DNA of 64,000 bases from Megascapheus bottae (taxonomy: Eukaryota > Chordata > Mammalia > Rodentia > Geomyidae): contig JANJXV010000013.1 in assembly GCA_024803745.1 (NCBI GenBank), positions 2,232,001-2,296,000 on the forward strand, written 5' to 3'. Below the pieces are notes generated by a model, which saw only the letters and a program-made list of their open reading frames with translations, did no database searches and was not told the origin of the DNA. Within the stretch, counting starts at the first letter, position 1, and the number at the start of each line of letters is the position of its first letter. Shown piece after piece: positions 1 through 10,427 of this stretch. The position numbers were made by a program, and so were the translations under genes.

Positions 1-261
1 ATATCCACAAATATCCAAGAAATCCAAATGAATATAAGGTACTACTTTCAAAATCTATACTCAGAAAAGAAGGAAAAATCTAGCAGAAATGGAAATTTTT
101 CTAGAGACCTGCAAGCTGCCAAGACAATATACACCATGGAACAAGAGTGAAGATATAATCAGAAGTATTCCAAAAGCCCAGTCCTGAACAGATTCACCAA
201 TGGATTTTATTTAAAATAAAAATTTTAAAAGTGAACTAACACCAACATGTTCCAACACTTT
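1..261. other. Unassigned AT-rich sequence at window edge
   Basis: No reading frame or repeat could be recognised before the L1 homology that begins near 262. It may be flanking DNA or a diverged continuation of an element that starts outside the window. Confidence 0.3.
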
Positions 262-2560
262 CTGTGAACTAGAAATACAAGGAGAAGCCACTCCCAACCT
301 GCTTAAGCTGATTGAAAACTGTGGCAAGGTAAACAGGGTAAAAAATTAACCCTCAAAAATCAACTGCCTTCCTATATGCCAACAATGAGAGGAACAAGGC
401 AACAATCAGAAAAGCAACTCCTTTTGCAATAGCCTCAAAGAAAATAAAGTACCTAAGAACTAACTTAACTAAGAATGTAAAGGAGCTCTTTGATGAAAAC
501 ATCAAAACTCTAAAAAAGGAAATTAAAGCAGAACTGAGGAAATGGAAAAAACCTCCCAGGCTGCTGGATCAGAAGAATTAACATTGTAAAAAATAGCAAT
601 CATGCCAAGGGCTATCTACAAATTCAACGCAATACCCATGAATATCCCAATATCATTCTGTAAAGAAATAGAAAAGGCAATCCAAAATTTCATATGGAAT
701 AATAAAAGAAATTGTATAGCAAAAACAATTCTTTGCAGAAATAACAGTCCAGGAGGAAATTCAAAACCAAACTTTAGACTATTACAGAGCTATAATTATC
801 AAAACAGCTTGGTACTGGCATAGAACAGGCCTGAAGACCAAAGGAATAGAACTTAATACTTGGATATTAACCCACAGACCTATGGCCACCTAATCTTTGA
901 AAAGGGAGCCAAAAAAAATAGAATGGAGTGCCGAGAGTTTGGCCTAGTAGTAGAGTACTTGCCTAGCATGCATGAAGACCTGGGTTCAATTCCTCAGTAC
1001 CACATACATAGAAAAGAGGCAGATGTGGTGCTGAGGCTCAAGTGGTAGAGATCTAGCCTTGAGAAGGTCCAAGGACAGTGCTAAGGCCCTGAGCTCAAGC
1101 CCAGGACTGGCAAAAAAGAGAAAGATATAAGAAAAAATAGAATGGAAGAAAGACAGCCTCTTCAACAAGGGGTGCTGGCAGAACTGGTTAAGCACCTGCA
1201 GAAAACTAAAGTTGGATCCTTCTTTGTCACCCTGCACCAGGATTAACTCCAAATGGATCAAGACCTTGAGGTAAAAGCCGACACACTGAAAACTTTACAA
1301 GAAGGAATAGGAGATACACCAGGTCTCCTTGGCACAGGTCAAAACTTTCTTAATAAGGACCCAGAATCATAACAAATCAGAGAATGTCTGGATAAGTGGG
1401 ACTGTATTAGACTGCAGAGCTTCTATATAGCAAAGCACATACCTAGCAAAGTAACTAGCCTACAGAGTGGGAGAAGATCTTCACTAACCATACAATGGAC
1501 AAAGGACTCATATCTAAAAGATATCAACAGCTCAAAAAATTGAATCAGTCCCAAACTAATCTCCAAAGAAACAACCATCCCATTAAAAGATGGGCCAAAG
1601 ACTTAAAGAGAATCTTCTCTGAAGAAGAAAAAAGAATGGCCTATAAACACGTGAAGAAATGCTCAGCATCTCTGGCCATAAAAGAAATGCAAATCTAAAC
1701 AACTCTGAGATTCCATTTCACTTCAGTTAGAATGGCCATGATCAAGAAATCTAATAACAACAGATGCTGGTGGGGATGTGGCCAGGAGGGATCACTACTA
1801 CACTGTTGGTGGGAGTTCAAACTCATTCAACCACTATGGAAAGCAGTATGGCAGTTCCTCAAAAGACAAAACATAGAGCTCCTCTATGACCCAGCAATTC
1901 AACTCCTTGGCATTTAACCCAATCGTCCAGAAACAAGAACAGACTAAATCCACTAGCACAACGATGTTCAATGCAGCACTATTTACCATAGGAAAGATAT
2001 GGAACCAACCTAGATGCCCCTCAGTTGATGAGTGGATCAAGATGTAATATTTATGCACAATGAATTCTCTGCTGCTGTCAGAAAGAACAACCTCACTCTA
2101 TTTGTAAGAAAATGGAAAGACTTAGAAAAAAATCACACTCAAAGGAACATAAACTCAATGGTTTCCCTCATTTGTCATAATCAGTAGAAACCTTGGGCTT
2201 TCCTAGCAGAGATTTACAATAGAACTAAACCTAGGTACGTAAGGCCATATAGTATGATGCTAAATGATTGTTGTTCTTAACATACTATGTTCTTTCTCTT
2301 AGTTTTTTTGTCCTTAGGGTTAATCTCATAGTTACTATATTTGACTTTGTTTCCTGGTATATTGTATATATGTTTATTTGTTTATTTGAAATAGAAAAAG
2401 GAAGGGGGAAACAAGATGATTGGGAGGGGGTGGAGGGAAATGGGCACAGAAACCTGAGAGGGGTATCAATGTGTGAGAAGTATTGCACCCACCACCTGAC
2501 GAATGTAACTCTAACCCCTCTATACATTATCCCAACAATAAAAATAGTAATTATTTTGCC
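262..2560 (+). mobile_element. LINE-1, 5'-truncated, 3' part of ORF2 plus 3'UTR
   Basis: The sequence runs from the ORF2 thumb region to the 3' UTR. Broken frames carry familiar L1 C-terminal signatures: 602-823 includes KAIQNFIWNNKR, 1495-1698 and 1732-1917 include the Cys/Trp-rich [14 protein letters not shown] segment near the ORF2 end. Stops and frameshifts separate the pieces, so no protein is made. The G-rich purine stretch around 2395-2450 and the AATAAAAATA end near 2537 are the 3' UTR. A SINE interrupts it at 929-1131. The same element type recurs at 16343-18815 (+) and 53378-54715 (-). Confidence 0.9.
929..1131 (+). mobile_element. ID-like SINE (tRNA-headed) inside L1
   Basis: The head carries a pol III A-box-like segment (TTTGGCCTAGTAG) and a B box (GGTTCAATTCC), followed by a CTCAAGTGGTAGAG unit and an A-rich tail. 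It is flanked by the L1 target sequence on both sides: 914-928 and 1132-1146 share AAAAAATAGAATGGA, a 15-bp target-site duplication. The SINE is therefore younger than the L1. Confidence 0.9.
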
Positions 2561-2688
2561 ATCACTGGTATCTCCCACCTCTAATCCTAGCTACTTGGGA
2601 TGCTAAAAACTAGAGGAACAATATTTTAAGTCAAATGGAAAGAAAAGTCCATGAGACTCCATCTCCAATTAACCAGCAGAAAGCAACA
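2559..2688 (+). mobile_element. 7SL/tRNA composite SINE, partial
   Basis: Shows the Alu-like head (CTAATCCTAGCTACTTGGGATGCT) and the CCATGAGACTCCATCTCCAATTAACCAGCAG middle seen in full copies such as 59978-60209, split here only for description. The 3' tRNA-like unit is missing; another copy follows directly. Confidence 0.6.
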
Positions 2689-2975
2689 TGTGTGGGACAC
2701 TGTTGGATCACACTTATAATCCTAGCCACTCTGGGGGCTGTGATCTGAGGAGCACAATTCAAAGCTGGTGCAGCAGACAAGCAGCAGGGAAATACATGAG
2801 ACTCTTACCTCCAGTTCAGCACCCAAAAAAGCCATAAGTGGAGCTGTAGCTCAAGTAGTAGAGCTAATCTTGAGCCAAAGGAAAAAAAATTCAATAAAGT
2901 TCAAGAGCAGTGCCTGGGGCCTTACACTCCAGCCTCAGGACCAGCCTAGCATCTGGTTCTTGGTTCTATCCAATC
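2689..2975 (+). mobile_element. 7SL/tRNA composite SINE
   Basis: Head TATAATCCTAGCCACTC, middle GAGACTCTTACCTCCAGTT and the 3' unit GTGGAGCTGTAGCTCAAG are all present in order, diverged from the younger copies. It abuts a truncated copy of the same family, giving a tandem pair after the L1 tail. Confidence 0.65.
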
Positions 2976-4038
2976 TCTATATCAGTGAGCAAAAAGAACA
3001 ACAGTAAAGTTTTTTTAAAAAAAAACTAATCATATGATCATGTGCGATATGATCAGAAAATTGGCTTCTTGTGAGAAGACCTTGTTAATCTTACTGTTAT
3101 TGTTGTTGCCGCTGTTCTTTTTCTTCTGAAAGACTGACAAGAGATTTGTGAGTTTCTCCATGTGCAAGGCCTTCTAGCCATCTGTGAAAACTAACAAGAT
3201 CTGTGTACAGTCTCCTGAACTCATTTCTCATTTCTCAGGGCTAATACTATTTTCCATGACAACTAACAAAAATGCGATTCAAATAATTTAGGAAACCAGA
3301 GACTAAGTAATAATTATTTAAAATAAAATGATATATGCTTCAAAACATGATGAAAAAAATTAGAAGCAACAAGGGAAGCAAACACGACAGCCAAAGAAAA
3401 AGAGACTACAAGGATAGGGTCTATGATGCTGTGAGTGTGTTAAATTATAGTCTTGATCATCAGATTCATGCAGGGAGGAAAGACCTGAATGGGATGAGGT
3501 CTTCTTTGGGCAGGACTTAGCTCTTATAAGACTTTAACTGCTAGAGTATCACTGCCTAGTTTCTGAACTTCCAAATAACCAGCTTTTATATGTATGTTCA
3601 TAACATTCTTTACATATTGACTTGAAAAATAAAAATAATAATTTTCACTCATTTTCTAAGATAACTTATTGAGAAGGAATCATGATAGGGGATCAAGTCA
3701 CAGAGCTAGAAGAAGCAAAGAGTAACGATTAGAAAGCAATTATCCAATTTTCTTATACCTTTAAATGAGTCTGATAGGTGAGTTACTTTCACATATTTAA
3801 TTTCAAGTCTCCTTCACAATCCAAAGATATGCCCAAGCCACAGTATCATACAGGAGATACTGTTACTAAGTTCATCTGAGAACAGAATGCTAAATTTTCA
3901 ACTCATATGTACCTTCAAAATAGACTTGATGGAAAAGGGGGCATGTTATAAAGCTTGCTGTGCCAAAAAGAAAAAAAAAATCCCTCTAGGTCCAAAAGCA
4001 TCTGGATCACCAAAAGCATACTAGAAATCCAGGATCTC
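2976..4038. other. No recognisable gene or repeat
   Basis: AT-rich sequence without a convincing open frame. It contains the pre-integration site of ERV-A at its right end. Confidence 0.4.
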
Positions 4039-4043
4039 AAATG
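4039..4043. repeat. Target-site duplication of ERV-A, left copy
   Basis: AAATG directly before the first LTR base; the same five bases follow the 3' LTR at 8722-8726. A 5-6 bp duplication is the integration footprint of a retrovirus and shows that the two LTRs belong to one insertion. Confidence 0.85.
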
Positions 4044-4415
4044 TGTGGGGCACGTCACATCAGGAAAATGGGCTCATTTCCTGGTCTTGAGATCCAACCT
4101 GCCTGTCACCTGGTTGGGAGGCTGGGATGTGGTTTATGATGTAAAGTAAGGCTACCTCTAACTCTGGGATTGGCCCCGCCACCCTCTCTGACAGCACCTA
4201 CCTCCCCCTACCATGCCCACCTCTATGCTGATAGGCTCCTGCATCCTATACCTACCCATTGTATTTTCCTAATAAATAAGTTTCTGCCATGACAGATCTC
4301 CCTGGCAAGTCAGTTTGTCCTCCTGCGAGGGAGGGCCTAACCTTTCTTGGCCTCGTCTTAGTCAGGGCGTGTTCTGTTGCGGGTCAGGAGGCAAGAAGGA
4401 CTAAACACCTCAATA
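4044..4415 (+). repeat. ERV-A 5' LTR
   Basis: Starts TGTGGGGCACGTCACATC, as does the 3' copy, and ends CAATA where the 3' copy has the standard CA end. An AATAAA polyadenylation signal lies at 4271-4276, placing the R region near there. The family is called LTR-A in this annotation. Confidence 0.88.
4271..4276 (+). promoter_or_regulatory. Polyadenylation signal AATAAA in ERV-A 5' LTR
   Basis: AATAAATAAG, conserved as AATAAACAAG in the 3' LTR. Conservation in both copies supports function in the ancestral virus. Confidence 0.65.
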
Positions 4416-4418
4416 TTC

Positions 4419-4437
4419 TGGTGCCTGAACATGGGGC
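4419..4437 (+). promoter_or_regulatory. Primer binding site, tRNA-Lys type
   Basis: TGGTGCCTGAACATGGGGC lies three bases after the LTR. It fits the complement of tRNA-Lys (1,2 type) except for C-to-T or G-to-A changes and one extra base. ERV-B has the same extra base. A Lys primer is common among betaretrovirus-like elements. Confidence 0.7.
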
Positions 4438-4494
4438 ACGAAAAGAACGCTCATCAGAGGCAGAATTGTCGGCAAGCCGAGCCAAGCGAGTTAC

Positions 4495-4503
4495 AAGGTA
4501 AGT
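4495..4503 (+). promoter_or_regulatory. Probable leader splice donor
   Basis: CAAG|GTAAGTAT is a near-perfect donor (GT at 4498-4499), about 60 bases after the primer site and 20 bases before the gag ATG, the normal place for the retroviral major donor. A candidate acceptor is at 8154-8155. Confidence 0.55.
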
Positions 4504-4570
4504 ATCTCCCTGGAAAGATGGGGCAATCTCACACCAAGAATGAGGACCCGGCGCTCACAGCATCTAGATT

Positions 4571-4587
4571 TAAAAGCAGAGGTTTGG
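4571..4587 (+). repeat. Target-site duplication of the SINE in gag, left copy
   Basis: TAAAAGCAGAGGTTTGG, repeated without mismatch at 4784-4800. A perfect 17-bp duplication marks L1-driven insertion and suggests that this SINE is fairly young. Confidence 0.88.
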
Positions 4588-4783
4588 GGGCCAGGAGTTT
4601 GGCCTAGTGGTTAAAGTGCTTGCCTAGCATGCACGAAGACCCAGGTTCGATTCCTTGGTACCACATACATAGAAAAAAGCCGGAAGTGGTGCTAAGGCTC
4701 AAGTGGTGGAGCTCTAACCTTGAGAAAGCCCAAGAAGAGTGATCAGACCCTGAGCTCAAGCACAGGACTGCAAGAAAAAAAAA
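4588..4783 (+). mobile_element. ID-like SINE inserted in ERV-A gag
   Basis: Well-preserved copy: A-box region GGCCTAGTGGTTAAAG, B box GGTTCGATTCC, the CACATACATAG linker, the AAGTGGTGGAGC tRNA-like 3' unit and a pure-A tail. SINE plus duplication add 213 bases, a multiple of three, so the gag phase is the same on both sides. Confidence 0.92.
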
Positions 4784-6112
4784 TAAAAGCAGAGGTTTGG
4801 AGATTTCAGATCCTCAGGCTGAGAAGGTCTGGGAGGCCTTAACACTCCCTGCTTCCTGGTTAATGGCGGCCAATCTTTTCAATTGGGCCTCATGGGATTG
4901 TGTAGAGCACCTGGTGAGGAGGAGGATGACTAACTTGGGAGAGGACCCTCCCCTTGGGGTCTCTCCGACCTTGTCTGCCCTTAAGGCCTGCTTCTATCCT
5001 GGCTCAGTTACATCTGGGAGTAATGAGGAGTGCTCAGAGTGCTCAACTCTGAGGAGTGCTCAGAGTTGTGGAGAGTTGACCCTCCTGCTGCCCAGGAAGA
5101 AAAGGGTTTAGAGCCTCACCCTGAGGAGGGATTTTTGGGCCCTTTTGATCCTGGGATCAGGCCCCAGAGCCCTACACCAAGTGCTCCTGCCCTGAAATTT
5201 GCAGCAGATAATTGGGGAGCAGAGCAACCTCCGCAATTTTACTATCCCTCTTCCTGCGAAAACTATTCACCACCTCGTGTTAAACTGGAAGAAGAGGCTA
5301 AGCCGCCATTTTACAGCGGCGGCTCCACCCCTAAACCGAAAGGGAGGGTTAAGCTCCTCCCCACTATGCTAGGCTTTCCAAGTAAATGTTAACACTGGGG
5401 GCAATAGACAGGCCCAATGGTATCTCTGGGAAGCCCAAGATTTAAAAGAGCTTAAGAAAGCAGTCTCCCAGGATGGGCCTAACTCGCCCCAGGCCAAAAC
5501 CATCTTCCAAGGCCTGGCTCATCCGCAGTGCACCACCCAAGACTGGAAAAATTTAACTAAGGCTGTGCTTCCTGACCCCCTGTATCTCAAATGGTGTGCC
5601 TTTTTTAATGAGGAGTGCCATGCCCAGGCCAACAGGAACCAGGCTGCTAATCCCCCAGTCCCTGTGACTTATGGGATGCTATCAGGATCCAGTGATCACT
5701 TTTCCACAGGCCTCCAGGAGGCTGCTATCCCTGCCCCCTACCAAGAACAGGTGAGGGCTTTGGGACTGGCTGCATGGAAAAAATTGGAAGAAGGCCCTTC
5801 AGAGCCTCCAATAATTACTCAGAAGGCTACTGAGGACCTTGCCACCTTTATAGAAAGAGTAGATCGGAGCCTCCAAAGAAAGTTCCCCTTGGGGCCCTTC
5901 TGAGAACTGTTCATGCTGGTCTGGGAGGGGATGACCGCAGATCACAAACTGGACTGTGCAGTAATGAAGGAAAGATCTGTGGGGAGGTTGCCACTAAGGA
6001 TGTGGGCACTCAGGCCCACCAGTGACAGATGCTGGTTGCAGCCCAAACAGTTTCACTTGCCTAGGAGCTTTTTACCACCCTTACCTCTTTCAATGGGGCT
6101 GGAAGAGGAGTT

Positions 6113-6155
6113 TGTTATGGGTGTGGCCAGCGAGGCCACTTTCAAAAGAGATTGC
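6113..6155 (+). other. CCHC zinc-knuckle remnant of ERV-A nucleocapsid
   Basis: The first part encodes C-x2-C-x4-H in one frame; the last part (F-K-R-D-C-P) is in the next frame because of one extra base near 6140. The spacing otherwise fits C-x2-C-x4-H-x4-C, the RNA-binding finger of retroviral Gag. Confidence 0.7.
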
Positions 6156-6239
6156 CCTAGGGGATGAATAAGACCTGATCCCCCACAGAGACATCTTTCA
6201 GGCCAGGCCTAACTCCACCATATTCCCGTGGAGCTACTA

Positions 6240-6430
6240 TCTACTCTTAGGCCTTAAGTTCCTAGTTCCTAGAAAATGCCGCAGGCCCAGCTCCTGGGCT
6301 AGCTGGCCTAGCAGCATCTTAGCAATTGGCACACCCCTTGTTCTGGCCAGAGCCATTCAGCCTCTGCTCTTAAAGAGGACCTGCCCTATAATCTCTGGGG
6401 AGAGACAAGATATGGATGTTGTGGAATTCT
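6240..6430 (+). pseudogene. ERV-A protease C-terminal remnant
   Basis: Around 6380-6405 one frame reads LPYNLWGE, matching the conserved segment near the C-terminus of betaretroviral proteases. Flanking frames are broken and the catalytic Asp segment is not visible. ERV-B keeps the homologous piece near 14950-15070 on the other strand. Confidence 0.55.
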
Positions 6431-6539
6431 ATGATGATTGCATTAGAACTGCTCCCCCAATTCTAAGGGCCACAGTCGAATCGCATGGCCCCATGTGGGT
6501 GGAGTAGTGGCCTATTGGCAGGAAATACAATTAGAGCTA

Positions 6540-6730
6540 CTACAGCAATAGCTTCAGAACTCCCCATATCAGGCAAATACAAGTTCCAAATACAGGTTTC
6601 TTCATGATCTCCCTGCAGTATGGCCATGGGGGCCACCCAACAGGGCTCCCAAGTCTTTCATCAATTCCTAATAATTTGTATATTTATGCTATTGAGATAA
6701 AGGATTGTTTTTTTTTTCTATAAACAGTTG
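6540..6730 (+). pseudogene. ERV-A reverse-transcriptase N-terminal remnant
   Basis: Short frames with one shift resemble the start of betaretroviral RT: a FLHDLPAV segment near 6600, then SSIPNNLYIYAIEIKDCF near 6660-6710, which corresponds to the first catalytic Asp region of RT. The rest of the polymerase, RNase H and integrase are not recognised downstream, so this is a deletion product. Confidence 0.6.
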
Positions 6731-6749
6731 TTTTTCTTTATCGCCCCTC

Positions 6750-8320
6750 CTATAACAACCTTTTTTGGAAAAGACACCCAGGTTTAAAGCAAAGGTCTCT
6801 GGAGGTAAGTCAAAGTCGGCCAACCACCCTGTATATCTGCCTAAAAAAAGTGCACTGTGGGCCAAAAAGCTGGATGCAGCAAGCTCTCTAAGGCTTGGGT
6901 GGTCAAGGGATGCCTTGACCCCTTCTGGATTTCTTGTCAGTAACAGGGCATGCCTGAGAGTCTCACCAGCAAGACATGTCTAAATCTAAATAGGTTGTTT
7001 GGTGAGAAGGTTCATCTGAGTTCGTGTTGTTCTGTTAAATGTATCCGATTGAGTCCCGTTTTCTGTTGTTAGTCAATGTCTGGTTCTGTTTGCGAGTAGG
7101 TTAGGATGGCCTCCGCCAGCCAGCTACCAGGGAATGGAAATTTCCATAGGGGAGGCGCCCCCTGAGTTCAGGACCCCACGGTCTTTCCATCACTCTGGTA
7201 GTTTATAAGGCCATACATGCCATCAGAAGTTTAGAAGTTTCTTAAAAGTCTCTGCTTCTCTGTCTTGTTCTTGTTTTTCCTTGGGTATCTAATTATTTCT
7301 GGAAAATAAAAGTTTCGTCCCCACCTGGAGTAGGTCTAGGGCCTAGTATGGCCCCTCCAACTTGGCTGCAGTTGAGGTGAGCCGAGGCTGGACAAAGCAG
7401 CTTCAGGCTTAGTCTAGTTTCCTTTTTCCTAACAACCTGCTGAAGTGACAGTCTGGAGACAGTTGGTGGCAGGATGCAGACTTCAGTCTTAGTTCTCCTA
7501 GGTTTAAGACTCCCACCCAATGTTCATCTGCAAAAAGTATTATGGTAAAATTGATAACCATCCTAAATATGGATCCTTGTGGTTTGTGTGGGTGTGTGTA
7601 CATGAATCCTTTTTAAAATGTATGGGGGATATTAATTTTGCACACTTTAAGATCTTTATGAATGTGTGAGTGAAAGGGTGTGTGTAGACATGTTCAAGGT
7701 TAAATTGTCAGCATCCAAAACAATAGATTAATTCATAATTGAAACACAAAGGCAATTGGGTAAATCTAAGTCTAAACTTCAACAAATTATTAGGTTTAAA
7801 TGTTTTCTAATGTCTCAAAGGATTATTACATTATTTTAAAGAGAAACTGATTAATAGGAGTTTTCTAAAGATTCTAAAATCTGCATTTAAAAAGAAAATC
7901 TGGTATTGTAATGCATAAAGCTGTTTTTCTTGTAAACATTGTATCCTGTTTAGTCCAGAGGAAAATAGGGAATTTGGAATTTATTTCCTCGAGTTAAAGT
8001 TTGGAGATAAGTATCAAAATTTAAGTGTAAATTTATTTATCAGTGTCAAAAGCTTTGCCTGCCTGTTTCTTAAAACTGTTTAGGTAATAAGATAAGCTGG
8101 CACAAAAGCTGGTCACATGGACTGAGTGGACCATCTTTGTCCTTCTTCCTTGCAGACTGACACTGGAAATCTGATGGTAAAGTGGCTGATATAATTAGTA
8201 TTTCTTAAACTCATCCCCTAATGATTCAAGTAAGATCCGTGCCATGTGAACTGACTCACTTAAATTGGAGAGGGATGCATCAAAGATTCCCCCTGATCCC
8301 TATAAACACTTAATATTAAT
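6750..8320 (+). other. Non-coding internal segment of ERV-A shared with ERV-B
   Basis: No long open frame. It aligns by eye with the reverse complement of about 13120-14330 in ERV-B; for example the 6780-6980 block matches 14030-14280 and the ACACTGGAAATCTGAT motif at 8162-8177 recurs. A pyrimidine-rich splice acceptor (TTCCTTGCAG, AG at 8154-8155) lies within it and is mutated in ERV-B. This is the part that would normally hold pol and env, which suggests replacement or extreme decay. Confidence 0.7.
8146..8155 (+). promoter_or_regulatory. Candidate splice acceptor in ERV-A
   Basis: TTCCTTGCAG after a pyrimidine-rich run. With the donor at 4498 it could have produced a short subgenomic RNA. 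ERV-B has the same site changed from CAG to CAC. Confidence 0.4.
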
Positions 8321-8321
8321 A

Positions 8322-8338
8322 AAACAAAAAGGAGGAGA
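8322..8338 (+). promoter_or_regulatory. Polypurine tract of ERV-A
   Basis: AAAACAAAAAGGAGGAGA directly precedes the 3' LTR start, the position where retroviral plus-strand DNA synthesis is primed. Confidence 0.8.
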
Positions 8339-8721
8339 TGTGGGGCACGTCACATCAGGAAAATGGGCTTATTTCCTGGTCTTGAGATCCAACCTGCCTC
8401 CTGGTTGGGAGGCTTGGCTGTGGTTTGTGATGTAAATTAAGGCTACCTCTAACTCTGGGATTGGCCCTGCTACCCTCTTGGACAGCACCTACCTCCCCCT
8501 GCCATGCCCACCTCTATGCTGATAGGCTCCTGCATCCTATTGTATTTTCCCAATAAACAAGTTTCTGCTGTGATGGATCTCCCTGGTGCTTCCTGACTGT
8601 CTTCCCTTGGTGAGGGAGGGTTGGGTGTGGGCCCAGTCGGCCCTAACCTTTCTCGGCCTCATCTTAGTCAGGGCGTGTTCTCTTGTGGGTCAGGAGGCAA
8701 GAAGGACTAAAAACCCCAACA
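8339..8721 (+). repeat. ERV-A 3' LTR
   Basis: Begins TGTGGGGCACGTCACATC and ends CCCCAACA. Relative to the 5' copy it lacks a short CACC insertion near position 50 and has an extra GC-rich block around 8610-8640, so the copies differ by indels as well as substitutions. Confidence 0.88.
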
Positions 8722-8726
8722 AAATG
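8722..8726. repeat. Target-site duplication of ERV-A, right copy
   Basis: AAATG, identical to 4039-4043. Confidence 0.85.
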
Positions 8727-9245
8727 CCTTCCCAGAACTATCAAATCAGACACTGAAATCATTTATGTGTACCCTAGAGTTTGAGAATACCTGAATTAAT
8801 AAGGAGACTATTAATTTTCTCTACTGTAGTTATATCTGGTCATTTACTTTGTTCTGTTTTTATTTCTTAATATCAATGAAACTCTAATTAAAGGAGTGAT
8901 TTTCCATGATAGATAACCACAGTAGAGGAGTTTCACTTATGACATGGTGAAAATACTTGTTTTCTAAGTTTGTGTTTCTGCTTCTTCACAAGAGATAGCA
9001 AATTGTGTAATTATGCTGGGAGACAGACTTACAACCATACTGCAACTCTTCTTCAAAGCTTTGGTGACTCTTCAAAGACAGGTAATTTTAATGACCTTCA
9101 AAGTTCTTCACCCAATCTACTTCTCCATCTTGATTGTACATTATATTTTTTATGAACCCAAGTGTGTATAAAACTCTCATTTTACATAGCTATATCTATT
9201 CTGTTTCTTCTGCCAGGAAAATGCTGTTCTCTTTCTCTAACTGAA
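8727..9245. other. No recognisable gene or repeat
   Basis: AT-rich flank between ERV-A and old L1 sequence. The largest open stretch (8970-9155) has no recognised similarity and is not called as a gene. Confidence 0.35.
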
Positions 9246-9890
9246 ACTCAATTCTTATTTCTCACCTTGCACAAAAATCAATTCAAAATAGATGTAAGAC
9301 CCCCCCAAAATTATGACATGAAGGGATGGGACAAACATTAGGACTCCTTGGCAAAGGAAATAACTTTCTGAATGAAGATCCAGAAACACAGAAAATCTAA
9401 GAAAGACCTGATAAATGGAACTACATTTATCAAAGTAAAAAGTTGCTACATGGCAAAGGACATCGCCAATAAGCTAAAAAGACAGCCTAGAGAATGGGAG
9501 GGTTTTTTTTGCCATATACACATCAGACAATGGCCTAATATCCAAAATATGCAAAGATATTGCAAAATTAAACCTTCAAAAACTGACAACTAATAACTAA
9601 AAAATGGGCTAAAGAGCTAAAGAGTTTTCTCAGAAGCAAACATGACAGGTGAAGAAATATGTTCAACATTTCTACCCATAAAGGAAATGCAAATCAAAGT
9701 AACATTGAGATTCCACCTCACCCCAGTTAGAATGGCCATTATCAAGAAAACCAAACAACAACAGATGCTGGTAAGTATGTAGCTGAAAGGGAACCCTACT
9801 ACACAGTCCACACTCAGTGGGAATGTAGACTTGTTCAACCACTCTGGAAAGGCGTATGGAATTTCCTCAAAAAAATTAAACATAGAAAAA
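9246..9890 (+). mobile_element. Old L1 fragment (ORF2 C-terminal region)
   Basis: Contains diverged L1 ORF2 3' motifs (CATGGCAAAGGACATCGCCAATAAG, then CCACCTCACCCCAGTTAGAATGGCC, quoted in parts at 9450-9480 and 9713-9737). It is more diverged than the L1 at 262-2560 and stops near 9890, where a second fragment restarts in the same region. Confidence 0.75.
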
Positions 9891-10427
9891 AACATATGAG
9901 AAAATGCTCATCATCCATGGTCATAAAGGGAATGCAAATAAAAACAACCCTAAGATACCATCTTACCCCAACTGGAATGGCCAATATCCTGAACTCAGAC
10001 AATGACAAATGCTGGCAGGGTTGTAAAGAAGAACCCTACTGCACTGCTGCTGGGAATGTAAACTAGTACACTCTGGAAAGCAGTTTGGAGGTTTCTTAAG
10101 AACTGAAAATAGACTGTCCTTACAATTCTGCCATACCATTCCTGGGCATCTATCCTGAACATTATAAGCCAGGATATGATGAGGACTCCTGCTCCGCTAT
10201 TTTCATCTGCACCATTCACAATAGCCAAGTGATGGAAACAACCCACATGCCTTACTGCAGATGAATGGATACAAAATGTGGCATATATATATACATATTA
10301 TATATATATATATATATGAATTCTACATAGCCAATAGACAAGATAAAATAATGGCATTCGCTGGGAAATGGATGAAGTGAGAATAAATCATGTTCAGTGA
10401 GATAAGTCAATAACAAAGGAACAATGT
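9891..10427 (+). mobile_element. Second old L1 fragment, overlapping ORF2 region
   Basis: Repeats the region already seen just upstream (TAAAGGGAATGCAAAT, ACTGGAATGGCC) and then continues further 3' (GATGGAAACAACCCACATGCC). It ends abruptly at the ERV-B LTR. It contains a (TA)n tract at 10280-10316. Two overlapping pieces imply two insertions or an old duplication. Confidence 0.7.
10280..10316. repeat. (TA)n microsatellite
   Basis: Alternating TA with a short CATAT interruption, inside the old L1 fragment. Confidence 0.8.

Larger units (their letters stand above)
4518..6170 (+). pseudogene. ERV-A gag remnant (matrix, linker, capsid, nucleocapsid)
   Basis: Gag forms the virion core and packages RNA. 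The ATG at 4518 starts MGQSHTKN, with the Gly-2 typical of N-myristoylated Gag. The frame runs to the SINE (4588-4783) and resumes after it in the same phase to a stop at 5111. A proline-rich linker lies in another frame (5030-5392, includes PPQFYYPSS). The capsid frame is open from 5373 to 5903. It shows the KELKKAV and DWKNLTKAVLP signatures of betaretroviral capsids and a major-homology-like segment (EDLATFIERVDRSL). A single CCHC zinc knuckle (6113-6155) is split by a one-base shift between its His and last Cys. The frame breaks and stops make it a pseudogene; no repaired version is given here. Confidence 0.82.
4044..8721 (+). mobile_element. ERV-A: class II (betaretrovirus-like) endogenous provirus, defective
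   Basis: Full LTR-to-LTR structure of about 4.7 kb: 5' LTR 4044-4415, Lys-type primer binding site, splice donor, gag remnants (4518-6170), protease and reverse-transcriptase remnants (about 6240-6720), a long non-coding segment (6750-8320), polypurine tract, 3' LTR 8339-8721. Most of pol and a recognisable env are absent, so it could only have moved with proteins from a helper. The two LTRs differ by roughly twenty substitutions plus several indels by eye, so the insertion is not recent. A SINE sits in gag. The internal region is homologous to that of ERV-B (10428-16342, opposite strand), but the LTRs are not. Confidence 0.88.

Noticed and set aside
4588..4783. Possible tRNA gene from the B box GGTTCGATTCC
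   Set aside because: The element has a SINE linker, a 3' unit, an A tail and a target duplication, and occurs many times in the window.
5913..6167. Separate 84-codon gene after the capsid frame
   Set aside because: It is the continuation of gag after one in-frame stop, with the zinc knuckle split by a frameshift.
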